A DNA stretch of 12,615 nt from an uncultured archaeon (lineage in GTDB: Archaea > Thermoproteota > Nitrososphaeria > Nitrososphaerales > CALBXV01): positions 1 through 12,615 of the forward strand of contig CALBXV010000633.1 in the NCBI GenBank assembly GCA_937890045.1, in the 5' to 3' direction. The notes under the pieces were generated by a model. The model saw nothing but the letters and a program-made list of their open reading frames with translations. It ran no database searches and had not been told where the DNA came from. This document shows, in pieces, positions 1-7,366 of the stretch. Made by a program: the position numbers and the translations under genes. The first letter of the stretch is position 1. The number at the start of each line of letters is the position of its first letter.

Positions 1-235
1 CGCTGTTAATCCTGTAAATTATGGTAAAATTGGTATATTAAGTTCAGTTGAAGCTTTGGCAGCGGCTTTAACTATAATGGAATTTAATGAAGACGCTTAT
101 CATATGTTATCAAAATTTAAATGGGGATTAAATTTCCTTGATCTCAACGCTAATCTATTAAAAGATTATAGTACTGCTAAAAATATGGATGAAGTTATAC
201 AACTTGAAATTGAATATTTTAATAATAAATTTTAG
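1..235 (+). CDS. tsr3: Tsr3-type 16S rRNA aminocarboxypropyltransferase, C-terminal part
   Basis: Only the last 77 codons are in the window, reading from base 2 to a TAG at 233-235; the gene starts upstream. Tsr3 enzymes transfer the 3-amino-3-carboxypropyl group of S-adenosylmethionine to a modified uridine in small-subunit rRNA, a late ribosome maturation step in eukaryotes and archaea. The visible part holds the conserved C-terminal signatures of the family: ANPVNYG, then SSVEALAAAL, then LSKFKWGLNFLDLN, ending in the usual short tail. The length after ANPVNYG matches a normal C-terminus, so the gene end looks intact. The stop lies only a few bases before the TATA box of the RNase P RNA gene, so the two genes share a strand but probably not a transcript. 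Confidence 0.88.
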   Translation, partial: AVNPVNYGKIGILSSVEALAAALTIMEFNEDAYHMLSKFKWGLNFLDLNANLLKDYSTAKNMDEVIQLEIEYFNNKF

Positions 236-239
236 TAAC

Positions 240-246
240 ATATATA
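240..246 (+). promoter_or_regulatory. TATA box of the RNase P RNA gene
   Basis: The stretch atatata is centred about 27 bases before base 270. That is exactly where the terminal P1 helix of the RNase P RNA begins. The agreement between promoter spacing and the folded 5' end supports both calls. Confidence 0.6.
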
Positions 247-269
247 GTAAGTTGTTATCTATTTTAAAT

Positions 270-561
270 TAGGTATGAGTCGATTTGTGAGTCACGGGGT
301 ACTCCTGAGGAAACTCCTCCCTTCGTGTAGAAACGTGATGTTTAGAAACATAACGAGAGATCGTTGGCTACAAAACAGAAACGATATTTTAACCAAATTA
401 TACTATGATGTATTATCTGAGGTTTTTGGATTAAAAATGAAACGGTTGTCCCACGTGAAGTAAGACCAAACAAAGTTTATGATTTCTACAAGATACTTGG
501 GTAGGTCGCATAGTTGAATCTCACTTAAAACAAAAGGAGGGTTATGATCGTCACGTACCTA
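270..561 (+). ncRNA. rnpB: RNase P RNA
   Basis: This is the catalytic RNA of RNase P, which removes 5' leaders from tRNA precursors. CR-I is seen at 307-320 (GAGGAAACTCCTCC) and CR-V at 529-546 (AACAAAAGGAGGGTTATG). They form helix P4: 312-314 plus 316-320 pair with 536-543, leaving the universally bulged U at 315. A CR-IV-like AGTTGAAT lies at 512-519, correctly before CR-V. The ends pair as P1/P2: 271-284 with 547-560 gives 12 of 14 pairs, mismatched only at 278/553 and 280/551. A further stem, 360-365 with 380-385, encloses a loop with ACAAAACAGA like the CR-II/III region. Base composition is visibly richer in G and C than nearby genes. About 290 nt is normal for archaeal type A RNAs. A 62-codon reading frame inside it (275-463) is not a gene. 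Confidence 0.9.
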
Positions 562-573
562 TATTTTTTATCT
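562..573 (+). terminator. T-tract terminator after rnpB
   Basis: A run of six T (564-569) within a T-rich stretch directly follows the 3' strand of P1. Archaeal RNA polymerase often terminates at such T-tracts without a hairpin. The next gene converges from the other strand and ends at 601. Confidence 0.5.
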
Positions 574-600
574 TATATTGTTGTTTTAATGATATATGTT

Positions 601-1599
601 TTAAATTATGTTTAATGTTACGAAAATAAATATACTATAAATTAATATCATAACTATTATTGTTGGAAATTTTAGATGTTTGTATAATACGTAATAAATG
701 AGTATTAAACTTAGTATTATACTAAATATTATGTAATTATAAAAAGTAATAACATCTATCATTTGAGTTGTTAAAATAAATAAAATTCCTAATATTAATG
801 TTATATTAGTGAAGCAACTACCTGCCGCATTTCCCAAAGCTAAATCTCTATGCTTATGTAGAATAGCTGACAAACTTATTGCTAATTCTGGTATACTTGT
901 TCCTATAGCAATAATTACCGCTCCAATAACTAACTCAGAAATTCCTATATATCTAGATATTGATATTGCACTTTCTACTAAGTAATTTGAACTTATAACT
1001 ATAATTGATATTCCAATAATGATTAAACTCAAATGTTTTATAATTTGATTTCTTCTATTTCCTTTGTCATTGTTAATTTGTTTTACTTCTCTAGATTTTA
1101 ATACAAAATAACTTATTACAAAATATAATATTACTAATATTATTCCTAAAAATCTGTATGATGTCATATACATTAAAAAGTTTAAAAAATTTAATGCTAA
1201 CAAAATTACTGGTATTATTATAGACACTCCAAGAGCAATAACTATCGATCTTTTATTCTCTATTAAATTCTCTATTAACTCTTGGGTTTTTTGTTTTCTT
1301 AAAAATATGATCAAGACACTAATAAAAAAAGGAACAGCAATTACAAGTCCAATATTTGCTATATTTGATCCTATTATATTTCCTAAAGCTAAATTTACTT
1401 CTCCTTTATACGTTGAAATAATAGTAACTGATAATTCTGGTAGCGATGTAGTTAATGATATTAATAAAAATCCAATTACTGTTTTTGATATTCCTGTATA
1501 TTGTGATACCTTATCAGAACTATTAACAACTATGTTACTACTTATTCCTACAAAAATAAATGATAAAATTAAAATTATTATATTTAAAAATATATCCAT
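601..1599 (-). CDS. Calcium/sodium antiporter, CaCA family (NCX_Mj/YrbG-like)
   Basis: This 332-residue polytopic membrane protein probably exchanges Ca2+ (or another cation) for Na+ or H+ across the cytoplasmic membrane. It shows the two inverted alpha repeats of the CaCA superfamily. Repeat 1 has TSLPELSV (about residues 51-58, Glu55) followed by ALGNIIGSNIAN (71-82). Repeat 2 has GTSIPELA (233-240, Glu238) followed by ALGNAAGSCFTN (254-265). The two halves are joined by a charged linker around residues 168-190, giving about ten membrane spans. Glu55 and Glu238 match the ion-binding glutamates of the Methanocaldococcus exchanger. By motif spacing, Asn82 and Asn265 fall on its Asn81 and Asp240 sites, so the second site carries Asn rather than Asp. 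Length is normal. A TATA-like stretch at 1627-1634 suggests its own promoter and a short leader, separate from the gatB operon upstream. The transported ion cannot be decided from sequence. Confidence 0.88.
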   Translation of the reverse strand: MDIFLNIIILILSFIFVGISSNIVVNSSDKVSQYTGISKTVIGFLLISLTTSLPELSVTIISTYKGEVNLALGNIIGSNIANIGLVIAVPFFISVLIIFLRKQKTQELIENLIENKRSIVIALGVSIIIPVILLALNFLNFLMYMTSYRFLGIILVILYFVISYFVLKSREVKQINNDKGNRRNQIIKHLSLIIIGISIIVISSNYLVESAISISRYIGISELVIGAVIIAIGTSIPELAISLSAILHKHRDLALGNAAGSCFTNITLILGILFILTTQMIDVITFYNYIIFSIILSLILIYYVLYKHLKFPTIIVMILIYSIFIFVTLNII

Positions 1600-1660
1600 T
1601 TATTTGTTCACTACTTCTATTTAATTCTATATAATTCTTATTTATGATTTTAAAAATTTA

Positions 1661-3091
1661 TTATCTTATTTTATTTATAATTGCTTCTCGTACTTCTGTT
1701 GGTAGTATTTGACCACTAGTTTCTTTCATTACTAATCCAACTAAATAATGTATTACTTTATCATTACTTCCAGCATCTTTTACAGTATCTGGATTTTTAA
1801 GTAGAATTTCATCTATTATTTGATTTATATTTATTTTATCTGTGATCTGATTAGATTTTTTTTGATTTATTATTTCTTTTGGGATTTTTCCAGTTTTTAA
1901 CACTTCATATAACACCTTTTTACCTTTTGTCTCATTAATTATCATATCATCAACTAAACTAATTACTTGAAGAAATGTTTCAGGTGTTAATTTCAATTCA
2001 TTAAATTTGATTTTCTTCCGATTAACATAAGATAAGACATCTGTACTTAGCCAATTTGCCATTCTCTTATAGTTCTCACCTTTATCTTTACATGTATCAA
2101 AAAACTCCATTAGCATTCTGTTTCTAACTAGAACATTAGCTACTTGTGGATTAATTTTATATTGTGTAACTAATCTTAAAACACTTTGATCAGGTAATTC
2201 CACTATTTCTTTTTTAACTTCATTAATATATTTATCACTAAATGTAATTGGCAGTAAATCTGGTTCAGGAAAATATCTGTATTCCTCTTCATATTCTTTA
2301 GTTCTAAGTGAAACTGTTACTCTTCTTATTTCATCCCAATGTCTAGTTTCCATTTTCTTATTATATTCACTTGGTAATGTTGTTTGTCTAGTTATTTCAA
2401 AATTTAGTGCTCGTTCAACTTCTTTAAAAGATGATATGTTCTTTATTTCTACTCTACTTAAATTTTTTAATGAAATATTAGCATCACAACGCATTGATCC
2501 GTCTAAATCTCCATTAACAATTTTTAAATGTTCAAGAATATTTCGTAATTTTTCTAGAAATTCTCTTGCTTGTGATGGGTTTTTTATATCCGGCTCAGTA
2601 ACTATTTCTACTAATGATATTCCTGATCTATTATAATCAACTAATGCATATCTTGAATTAAGTATTGTACCATCATATGATATTTTAGCAGGGTCTTCTT
2701 CTAATTGTATTCGTCTAATTCTTATTTTATCTCCACTTTTCAATACTATTGTACCATTATTGGCTATTGCTATTCCACCTGCTTTATCATATTGTGTTAT
2801 TTGAAAATTTTTTGCTAAATCAGGATAAAAATAGTTCTTTCTAAAAAACAACATTTTTTTTGATATTTTACATTCTAATGCTAATCCAATTAACATGGCA
2901 AATTTCATAGCTTCCTTATTTATTACTGGTAAAGTTCCTGGAAATCCCATACATGTTGGACATATCATAAAGTTAGGTTCTGAATTCCTATAATCTGAAG
3001 AACAACTGCAAAATAATTTCGTTTTTAATCTCGTAAGTTGTACATGTATTTCTAACCCAATCTTCGTTTGACTTTCTTCTCTTTTATTCAT
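1661..3091 (-). CDS. gatB: Asp-tRNA(Asn)/Glu-tRNA(Gln) amidotransferase subunit B
   Basis: GatB binds the misacylated tRNA in the GatCAB complex, phosphorylates the Asp or Glu side chain with ATP, and receives ammonia channelled from GatA. The N-terminal catalytic part carries GLEIHVQL (12-19) and the zinc-site cysteines Cys28, Cys30, Cys44 and Cys47 in FCSC and CPTC, followed by GFPGTLPVIN. RKNYFYPDLAKNFQITQYD is the next conserved stretch. DPAK and SGISLVEIVTEPD follow. Roughly residues 330-476 form the C-terminal helical/YqeY-like tRNA-binding tail, ending with a typical GQILPTEVREAI. The length of 476 residues is standard. The ATG lies four bases after the gatA stop, so the subunits are translated from one message. 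Being B rather than the archaeal-only E form, and lying with GatC, GatA and AspRS, it most likely makes Asn-tRNA(Asn); Gln-tRNA(Gln) synthesis is also possible. Confidence 0.96.
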   Translation of the reverse strand: MNKREESQTKIGLEIHVQLTRLKTKLFCSCSSDYRNSEPNFMICPTCMGFPGTLPVINKEAMKFAMLIGLALECKISKKMLFFRKNYFYPDLAKNFQITQYDKAGGIAIANNGTIVLKSGDKIRIRRIQLEEDPAKISYDGTILNSRYALVDYNRSGISLVEIVTEPDIKNPSQAREFLEKLRNILEHLKIVNGDLDGSMRCDANISLKNLSRVEIKNISSFKEVERALNFEITRQTTLPSEYNKKMETRHWDEIRRVTVSLRTKEYEEEYRYFPEPDLLPITFSDKYINEVKKEIVELPDQSVLRLVTQYKINPQVANVLVRNRMLMEFFDTCKDKGENYKRMANWLSTDVLSYVNRKKIKFNELKLTPETFLQVISLVDDMIINETKGKKVLYEVLKTGKIPKEIINQKKSNQITDKININQIIDEILLKNPDTVKDAGSNDKVIHYLVGLVMKETSGQILPTEVREAIINKIR

Positions 3092-3095
3092 AATA

Positions 3096-4535
3096 TCACG
3101 TTATTGATTTCTCTATCTGATGTCCTAACTGTATTAATTTTCTCTCTTCAAAATGCGGTGCTAAAATCTGTATTCCTATTTGTTGTTTGTTTGACAAACC
3201 TACCGGTATAGTTATTGCGGGTATTCCTAATAAATTTGCTATTACTGTATTTGTATCACATAAATACATTTTTAACGGATCTTTTATTTTTTCGCCAATT
3301 TTAAAAGGTGATATAGGCATAGTAGGTCCAATTAGTAGATCAAATTTCTTGAAAATTTTATTAAATTCATCTCTTAATATATGTCTAATTGCTTGTGCTT
3401 TTAAATAATATTGATCAAAATATCCTGAAGATAATATATATGTTCCAAGAATAATTCTTCTTTTTACTTCAAAACCAAAACCTCTACCTCTATTATTACA
3501 AAATGCTTGTACCCAATCTTGTTTATCTGTGTTTAAATTCATTCCATATCTTAATCCGTCAAATCTTGCTAAATTTGAACTTGCTTCTGACATAGCTATA
3601 ATATAATATACTGGTAGAGCATAATTTAATTTATTAATATTTATTTCTTTGACTGTTAATACTTGGTCTTTTATTGTCTCTATTTGATTCCATATTGTTT
3701 TATTAATTATTTTTTCCCCATCTTCTGATAGGAAGTCCTTTAAAATTCCTATTTTTAAATTATTAATGTTCTTATCTAAATATTCTTCATAATTTATTTG
3801 TTTAGATTTTACTGAAGTTGAGTCCAATTCATCAAAGTTTGTTATTGTGTTTAAAAGTACTGCTGTATCACGAACATCTTTCGTTATTGGTCCAATTTGG
3901 TCAAAACTGTTTGCATATGCTATTAATCCATATCGACTTACAAGTCCATATGTTGGTTTTAACCCTACTAAAGAACAAAATGCGGCTGGACATCTTATTG
4001 AGCCACCAGTATCTGCTCCTAATGCTGCTGTTGCACCTTCTGATGCTACAGCTGCTGCACTACCACCTGATGAACCACCTGGAACTAGATTGATATTCAA
4101 AGGATTTCGTGTAGGTCCATAACTACTATGTTCTGTTGAAGTACCCATGGCGAATTCATCCATATTTGTTTTACCAGTAATTATCGCGTCTTCATTTTCT
4201 AATTGATTTATTACTGTTGCATTATATGGTGGATAATAATTCTCTAACATATGTGAGCCACATGTAGTCTTAATATTCTTAGTACATATGTTATCTTTGA
4301 TTGCTATTGCAACTCCTGGTAATTTTCCTATTTTTTCCCCTCTAGAAATTTTTTTATCTAATTTTATTGCTCTATCTCTGGCTCTACTTTCTAATGTTGT
4401 AATATAAGCATTGATTTCTCCATTCTTTTTATTTATTGATTCAAATATGTTTGCTACATATTCTTCTACTTTAAATTGTTGACTCTTGACTCCATCCACT
4501 ACTTCCCATAGTGTTAATTCAGTTAATTTAGTCAA
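3096..4535 (-). CDS. gatA: Asp-tRNA(Asn)/Glu-tRNA(Gln) amidotransferase subunit A
   Basis: GatA is the glutaminase subunit of GatCAB: it releases ammonia from glutamine or asparagine for transfer by GatB. The amidase-signature Ser-cisSer-Lys triad is complete: Lys80 in AIAIKDNI, Ser155 in PGGSSGGSAAA and Ser179 in GADTGGSIRCPA. Each is one residue on from the Staphylococcus aureus numbering (79, 154, 178). GKTNMDEFAMG and the SFDQIGPITKDVRD stretch are also typical. The length of 479 residues is normal. The start is a TTG at 4533-4535. No in-frame ATG exists between the gatC stop and the first conserved helix, and MTKLTELTLWEV aligns with usual GatA N-termini, so TTG is the only sensible start. 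It begins six bases after the gatC stop, with no obvious Shine-Dalgarno sequence, which suggests translational coupling. Confidence 0.96.
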   Translation of the reverse strand: MTKLTELTLWEVVDGVKSQQFKVEEYVANIFESINKKNGEINAYITTLESRARDRAIKLDKKISRGEKIGKLPGVAIAIKDNICTKNIKTTCGSHMLENYYPPYNATVINQLENEDAIITGKTNMDEFAMGTSTEHSSYGPTRNPLNINLVPGGSSGGSAAAVASEGATAALGADTGGSIRCPAAFCSLVGLKPTYGLVSRYGLIAYANSFDQIGPITKDVRDTAVLLNTITNFDELDSTSVKSKQINYEEYLDKNINNLKIGILKDFLSEDGEKIINKTIWNQIETIKDQVLTVKEININKLNYALPVYYIIAMSEASSNLARFDGLRYGMNLNTDKQDWVQAFCNNRGRGFGFEVKRRIILGTYILSSGYFDQYYLKAQAIRHILRDEFNKIFKKFDLLIGPTMPISPFKIGEKIKDPLKMYLCDTNTVIANLLGIPAITIPVGLSNKQQIGIQILAPHFEERKLIQLGHQIEKSIT

Positions 4536-4541
4536 TTTTAA

Positions 4542-4826
4542 TTAAACTATTCTTGGCGCTTTTATAAATCGTCCTTTTTTCTTTGAAATATTTTTTAATA
4601 TATCTTCTGATGGAAAAGATTTCACTTTGTCTTCTCTTCCAATGTTATCTACTCTAAAATCTTGGATAAATTCATCTATATTATCTGTATTCACTTTTTT
4701 AACATGATTAAAGTAATCAATTATTTTTTCAAATTCTTTATAAAAATCCTCTTCTTCTTCATCTGTTAAATTAATTTTTGCCATATCTAAAATCTTGTTA
4801 AGATCTTTTGTTTTATCCTCGTTCAT
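4542..4826 (-). CDS. gatC: Asp-tRNA(Asn)/Glu-tRNA(Gln) amidotransferase subunit C
   Basis: GatC is the small belt-like subunit that wraps the GatA-GatB interface and stabilises the amidotransferase. The protein is 94 residues from the chosen ATG. It shows the usual helical first half (KINLTDEEEEDFYKEFEKI, then IDYFNHV) and the extended second half with a conserved R-x-D (FRVDN), the SREDxV-like GREDKVKS and a final GRFIKAPRIV, which matches the GatC consensus. A GTG at 4833-4835 directly after the aspS stop would add three residues. I prefer the ATG at 4824-4826 because an aggtga Shine-Dalgarno sequence, overlapping that GTG, stands five bases before it. It sits between aspS and gatA in the same operon, which gives strong functional support to this otherwise weakly conserved family. 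Confidence 0.92.
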   Translation of the reverse strand: MNEDKTKDLNKILDMAKINLTDEEEEDFYKEFEKIIDYFNHVKKVNTDNIDEFIQDFRVDNIGREDKVKSFPSEDILKNISKKKGRFIKAPRIV

Positions 4827-4831
4827 TGGAG

Positions 4832-4837
4832 TCACCT
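4832..4837 (-). promoter_or_regulatory. Shine-Dalgarno sequence deciding the gatC start
   Basis: On the minus strand this reads aggtga, complementary to the expected 3' end of archaeal 16S rRNA, five bases before the ATG at 4826. It overlaps the stop codon of aspS. It favours the ATG over the GTG at 4835. Confidence 0.6.
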
Positions 4838-6146
4838 ATGGAGTTAACCGTCTTTGGTCTCTAGGAAAGAATGTTACTTCTCTAACGTTTTCTTCTTTTA
4901 TAATTGACATTATTAATCTCTCTAAACCTAAACCAAAACCTGCATGTGGTGGAACTCCATAATCAAACATTTTAATATGTGATTCAAAAGCTTTTGTTTT
5001 TAATTTTTTCTCTTTAAATCGCTCTAATAATAATTTTTTAGAACTTATTCTGGTACCACCAGAAGCTAATTCTTTGTTTCCAAACATTAAATCAAAAGAT
5101 TCACTTATTTCTTGATCATCTTTGTTTGGATTAATGTAAAACGGTTTCGATACTGTTGGCCAATCAATTATGAAATAGAATTCTTCTTCATTGAAATCTT
5201 TTAAATCTCTACTAGTTATATCTTCTCCCCACTCTTTTTCCACTCCTTTTTTATTTAGTAAATTCAAAATTTCTTTGTATGTATATGTTTTAAATTTTTT
5301 AATTTGTTTTTTTTCTATTTGAAATTTCTCTAATATATCACTTTCATTAAGTCGTGTTATAATATTATTGATCATTTTTTCGATAGTATTCATGATGTCA
5401 ATATAGTTGACGTATGCTTCTTCAACATCTACTGAAATAAATTCGCTTAAATGTGATAATGTACGTGATTGTTCAGCTCTAAAAGCTGACCCTATTTCAA
5501 ATACTTTTTCAAACGCTACTATTAACTGCTCTTTATATAATTGTGGACTTTGAGTTAGAAATGCTTCTCTATTATAATATAAAATTGGAAATAAAGCCGC
5601 TCCACCTTCTGTAGCACTTGAAATAATTTTTGGTGTGTTTATTTCTCTGTAACCTGTATTATTGTAATATTCCCTAATTGCTTTTATTATAATTTCTCTT
5701 ACATTAAAAATATTTTGAGCTCTTGTTCTTCTTAAATCAAACGCTCGTATATCTAATCTTTTATCTATACTTGGTAAAGTTTTAGCAAATATGTTAAAAG
5801 GTAAAGTTTTTTCAGATTTAGATAATATCTTTAAATCAATTGGCACAATCTCTATTTCATTTGGAGCTTTTTTGGCTAATTTCACCATTCCCCTAACTCC
5901 TATACTTGCTTGTTCTTTTATATTATTGACTTTTTGATATATTTCATCTTTTATCTCATTTTTCTTTACTGTTATTTGTATACTGCCATATTTATCATTG
6001 ATTATAATAAATATTAGATTACCTTGGTCTCTATAACTTGCCACCCATCCAAATACTATAACTTCTTCTCCAGAATTTTCTTTAGTTATATCATTTGAGT
6101 ATGCAGTTCTACGCCAAGCATCTAGATTATCTATATCTTCTCCCAT
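4836..6146 (-). CDS. aspS: Aspartyl-tRNA synthetase, probably non-discriminating (Asp/Asn)
   Basis: This class IIb synthetase charges tRNA(Asp), and probably tRNA(Asn), with aspartate. The N-terminal OB-fold anticodon-binding domain covers about residues 12-115 (GWVASYRDQGNLIFI). The catalytic domain follows, with SPQLYKEQL (200-208), motif 2 around FRAEQSRTLSHLSEF (222-236) and motif 3 GFGLGLERL (403-411). The length of 436 matches archaeal AspRS. In archaeal enzymes, discrimination depends on two anticodon-domain positions: Trp and Lys in strict enzymes, His and Pro in relaxed ones. Here they appear to be Ala36 (GWVA) and Pro95 (KKAPNE). So the strict pair is absent, as expected for an enzyme that makes Asp-tRNA(Asn) for GatCAB. 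The gatC, gatA and gatB genes follow directly. The start ATG is preceded by a TATA-like tgatatta (minus-strand taatatca) at 6171-6178. Confidence 0.95.
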   Translation of the reverse strand: MGEDIDNLDAWRRTAYSNDITKENSGEEVIVFGWVASYRDQGNLIFIIINDKYGSIQITVKKNEIKDEIYQKVNNIKEQASIGVRGMVKLAKKAPNEIEIVPIDLKILSKSEKTLPFNIFAKTLPSIDKRLDIRAFDLRRTRAQNIFNVREIIIKAIREYYNNTGYREINTPKIISSATEGGAALFPILYYNREAFLTQSPQLYKEQLIVAFEKVFEIGSAFRAEQSRTLSHLSEFISVDVEEAYVNYIDIMNTIEKMINNIITRLNESDILEKFQIEKKQIKKFKTYTYKEILNLLNKKGVEKEWGEDITSRDLKDFNEEEFYFIIDWPTVSKPFYINPNKDDQEISESFDLMFGNKELASGGTRISSKKLLLERFKEKKLKTKAFESHIKMFDYGVPPHAGFGLGLERLIMSIIKEENVREVTFFPRDQRRLTP

Positions 6147-6152
6147 TAATTT

Positions 6153-6173
6153 TCACTAATTATATTCTAGTGA
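6153..6173. repeat. Inverted repeat in the aspS-gatCAB promoter
   Basis: TCACTA (6153-6158) and TAGTGA (6168-6173) are perfect inverted copies separated by nine A/T-rich bases. The repeat starts seven bases before the aspS start codon, between it and a TATA-like element at 6171-6178. A third TCACTA occurs at 6215-6220. It could be an operator for the aspS-gatCAB operon, but six-base arms in such AT-rich DNA can arise by chance. Confidence 0.35.
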
Positions 6174-6278
6174 TATTACTTATCTAATTAATAGTTTTCT
6201 ACTAACATAGTAAATCACTAAAATACCGTATCTTTAATTTAATTATTTAAATATGTAAAAAATTAAATAATAATTCAA

Positions 6279-6542
6279 TTGAATAATGATATTCCTGAAA
6301 CTAAATTTAATGTAAAAATTTATCAAAAAGATAAAGCGTTACGAGTTGCTAAATCTGCTAAAGAAGCATTAAAAGGTGTAGTTAGTAAGAAAAAGATTAG
6401 TATTTTACAAAAAGACACTATTCATTGTCCACTTATTGATTCCGAAAGATCTTTTGTTGAATGTTTTGCTTGTGAATCATTTATTAGAAGAGTTACTGGT
6501 GAAGTTCACTGTTCTGGAATAAAAGCAACAATTTTTAAATAA
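6279..6542 (+). CDS. Small Cys/His-rich protein, possible zinc or iron-sulfur binder
   Basis: I do not recognise this 87-residue protein. The first half is basic and probably helical (KDKALRVAKSAKEALKG). The second half holds four cysteines and two adjacent histidines: HC at 49-50, CFAC at 62-65 and HC at 77-78. The pattern C-x11-C-x2-C-x12-C looks like a single zinc-ribbon or metal site. No ATG is present in frame. TTG at 6279 is the best start, since an in-frame TAA lies at 6264-6266 and a TATA-like tttaaata at 6246-6253 would place transcription start almost exactly on this TTG (a leaderless message). It is divergent from aspS across a 132-base spacer and converges with the dehydrogenase, whose end is only three bases away. 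Codon use matches its neighbours, so it looks like a real gene. Confidence 0.72.
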   Translation: MNNDIPETKFNVKIYQKDKALRVAKSAKEALKGVVSKKKISILQKDTIHCPLIDSERSFVECFACESFIRRVTGEVHCSGIKATIFK

Positions 6543-6545
6543 TTT

Positions 6546-7313
6546 CTATCTTATTGTAGCTCCACCATCTACAATAATTGTCTGCCCAGTTATAAATTCA
6601 CTATAATCTGATGATAAAAAAACACATGTTTTTGCTACATCTCTAGGTTCCCCCCATCTATTTAATATTGATTCTTCTGCTATCAACTTCTTTTCTTTTT
6701 CATTTAATATGTCGTAAGTTTTTGGTGTCTTAATATTTCCTAAAGCTAATGTGTTAGCTCTTATGTTATATTTGCCATATTCATATGCTATATGTTTAGT
6801 CAAACCTGATAACCCTGATTTAGCTATAGTATACGCTATCCCTTTATCATGTCCTGAAATTGTTGGTGTTGAAGAAATATTTATCACAACACCATTTTTG
6901 TTCTCCATCATTATGGGTATAACTTTTCTTGTACATCTAATAGCGCCCATAACATCGACTTCAAATATTTTATCATAATCCTCATCAGTAACTTCATGAA
7001 ATCTCATATTCCATAACTTTGATATTAATGGATAACCTGCATTATTTATTAACACATCAATTTTATTATATCTATTCATAATCTCTTTGAATAATATGTC
7101 TACATCTTGTTGTTTAGTAATATCCATTCGAATTCCTAAAGACTCTGTATTATATTTCGTTTTAATATCTCTTACAACTTCATTTATCTCATTTTGATTT
7201 CTTGCTGTAATGATTACATTTGCTCCTTGTTTCGAAAACTCATAAGCTATTGATTTACCAATACCCTTTGTAGATCCTGTAATTAAAGCTATTTTATTAT
7301 TTAGCATTTTCAT
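6546..7313 (-). CDS. Short-chain dehydrogenase/reductase (classical SDR, FabG-like)
   Basis: This NAD(P)-dependent oxidoreductase of 255 residues has a classical SDR Rossmann fold. Visible are the cofactor motif TGSTKGIG (12-19), the NNAG motif (90-93), the catalytic Ser at about 148 in NISSTPTISG, and Tyr161 with Lys165 in YTIAK. The C-terminal FITGQTIIVDGGATIR is typical of FabG-like members. The position usually held by the fourth catalytic residue, Asn in VNV/VNL, is Asp120 (EVDVMGAI). ARNQ follows the second strand, which weakly suggests NADP preference. The substrate cannot be read from sequence; FabG-like, 3-hydroxyacyl-CoA or polyol dehydrogenases are all possible. A second in-frame ATG at 7305-7307 (MLNNKIALITGS) fits the family length equally well and lies near the start expected from a TATA-like element at about 7331-7338, so the true protein may be two residues shorter. 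Confidence 0.9.
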   Translation of the reverse strand: MKMLNNKIALITGSTKGIGKSIAYEFSKQGANVIITARNQNEINEVVRDIKTKYNTESLGIRMDITKQQDVDILFKEIMNRYNKIDVLINNAGYPLISKLWNMRFHEVTDEDYDKIFEVDVMGAIRCTRKVIPIMMENKNGVVINISSTPTISGHDKGIAYTIAKSGLSGLTKHIAYEYGKYNIRANTLALGNIKTPKTYDILNEKEKKLIAEESILNRWGEPRDVAKTCVFLSSDYSEFITGQTIIVDGGATIR

Positions 7314-7366
7314 ATATCTTTTTATTATAACTATATTTATTAATCTTAATTTATCTTAAAAAGAAT

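Noticed and set aside
275..463. 62-codon reading frame on the plus strand
   Set aside because: It lies inside the RNase P RNA; the conserved blocks and helices explain the sequence fully.
1307..1624. 105-codon plus-strand frame opposite the cation exchanger gene
   Set aside because: It is a shadow of the exchanger on the other strand, whose alpha-repeat motifs are unambiguous.
3818..4122. Two plus-strand frames of 91 codons opposite gatA
   Set aside because: Both are low-complexity shadows of the amidase-signature region of gatA.
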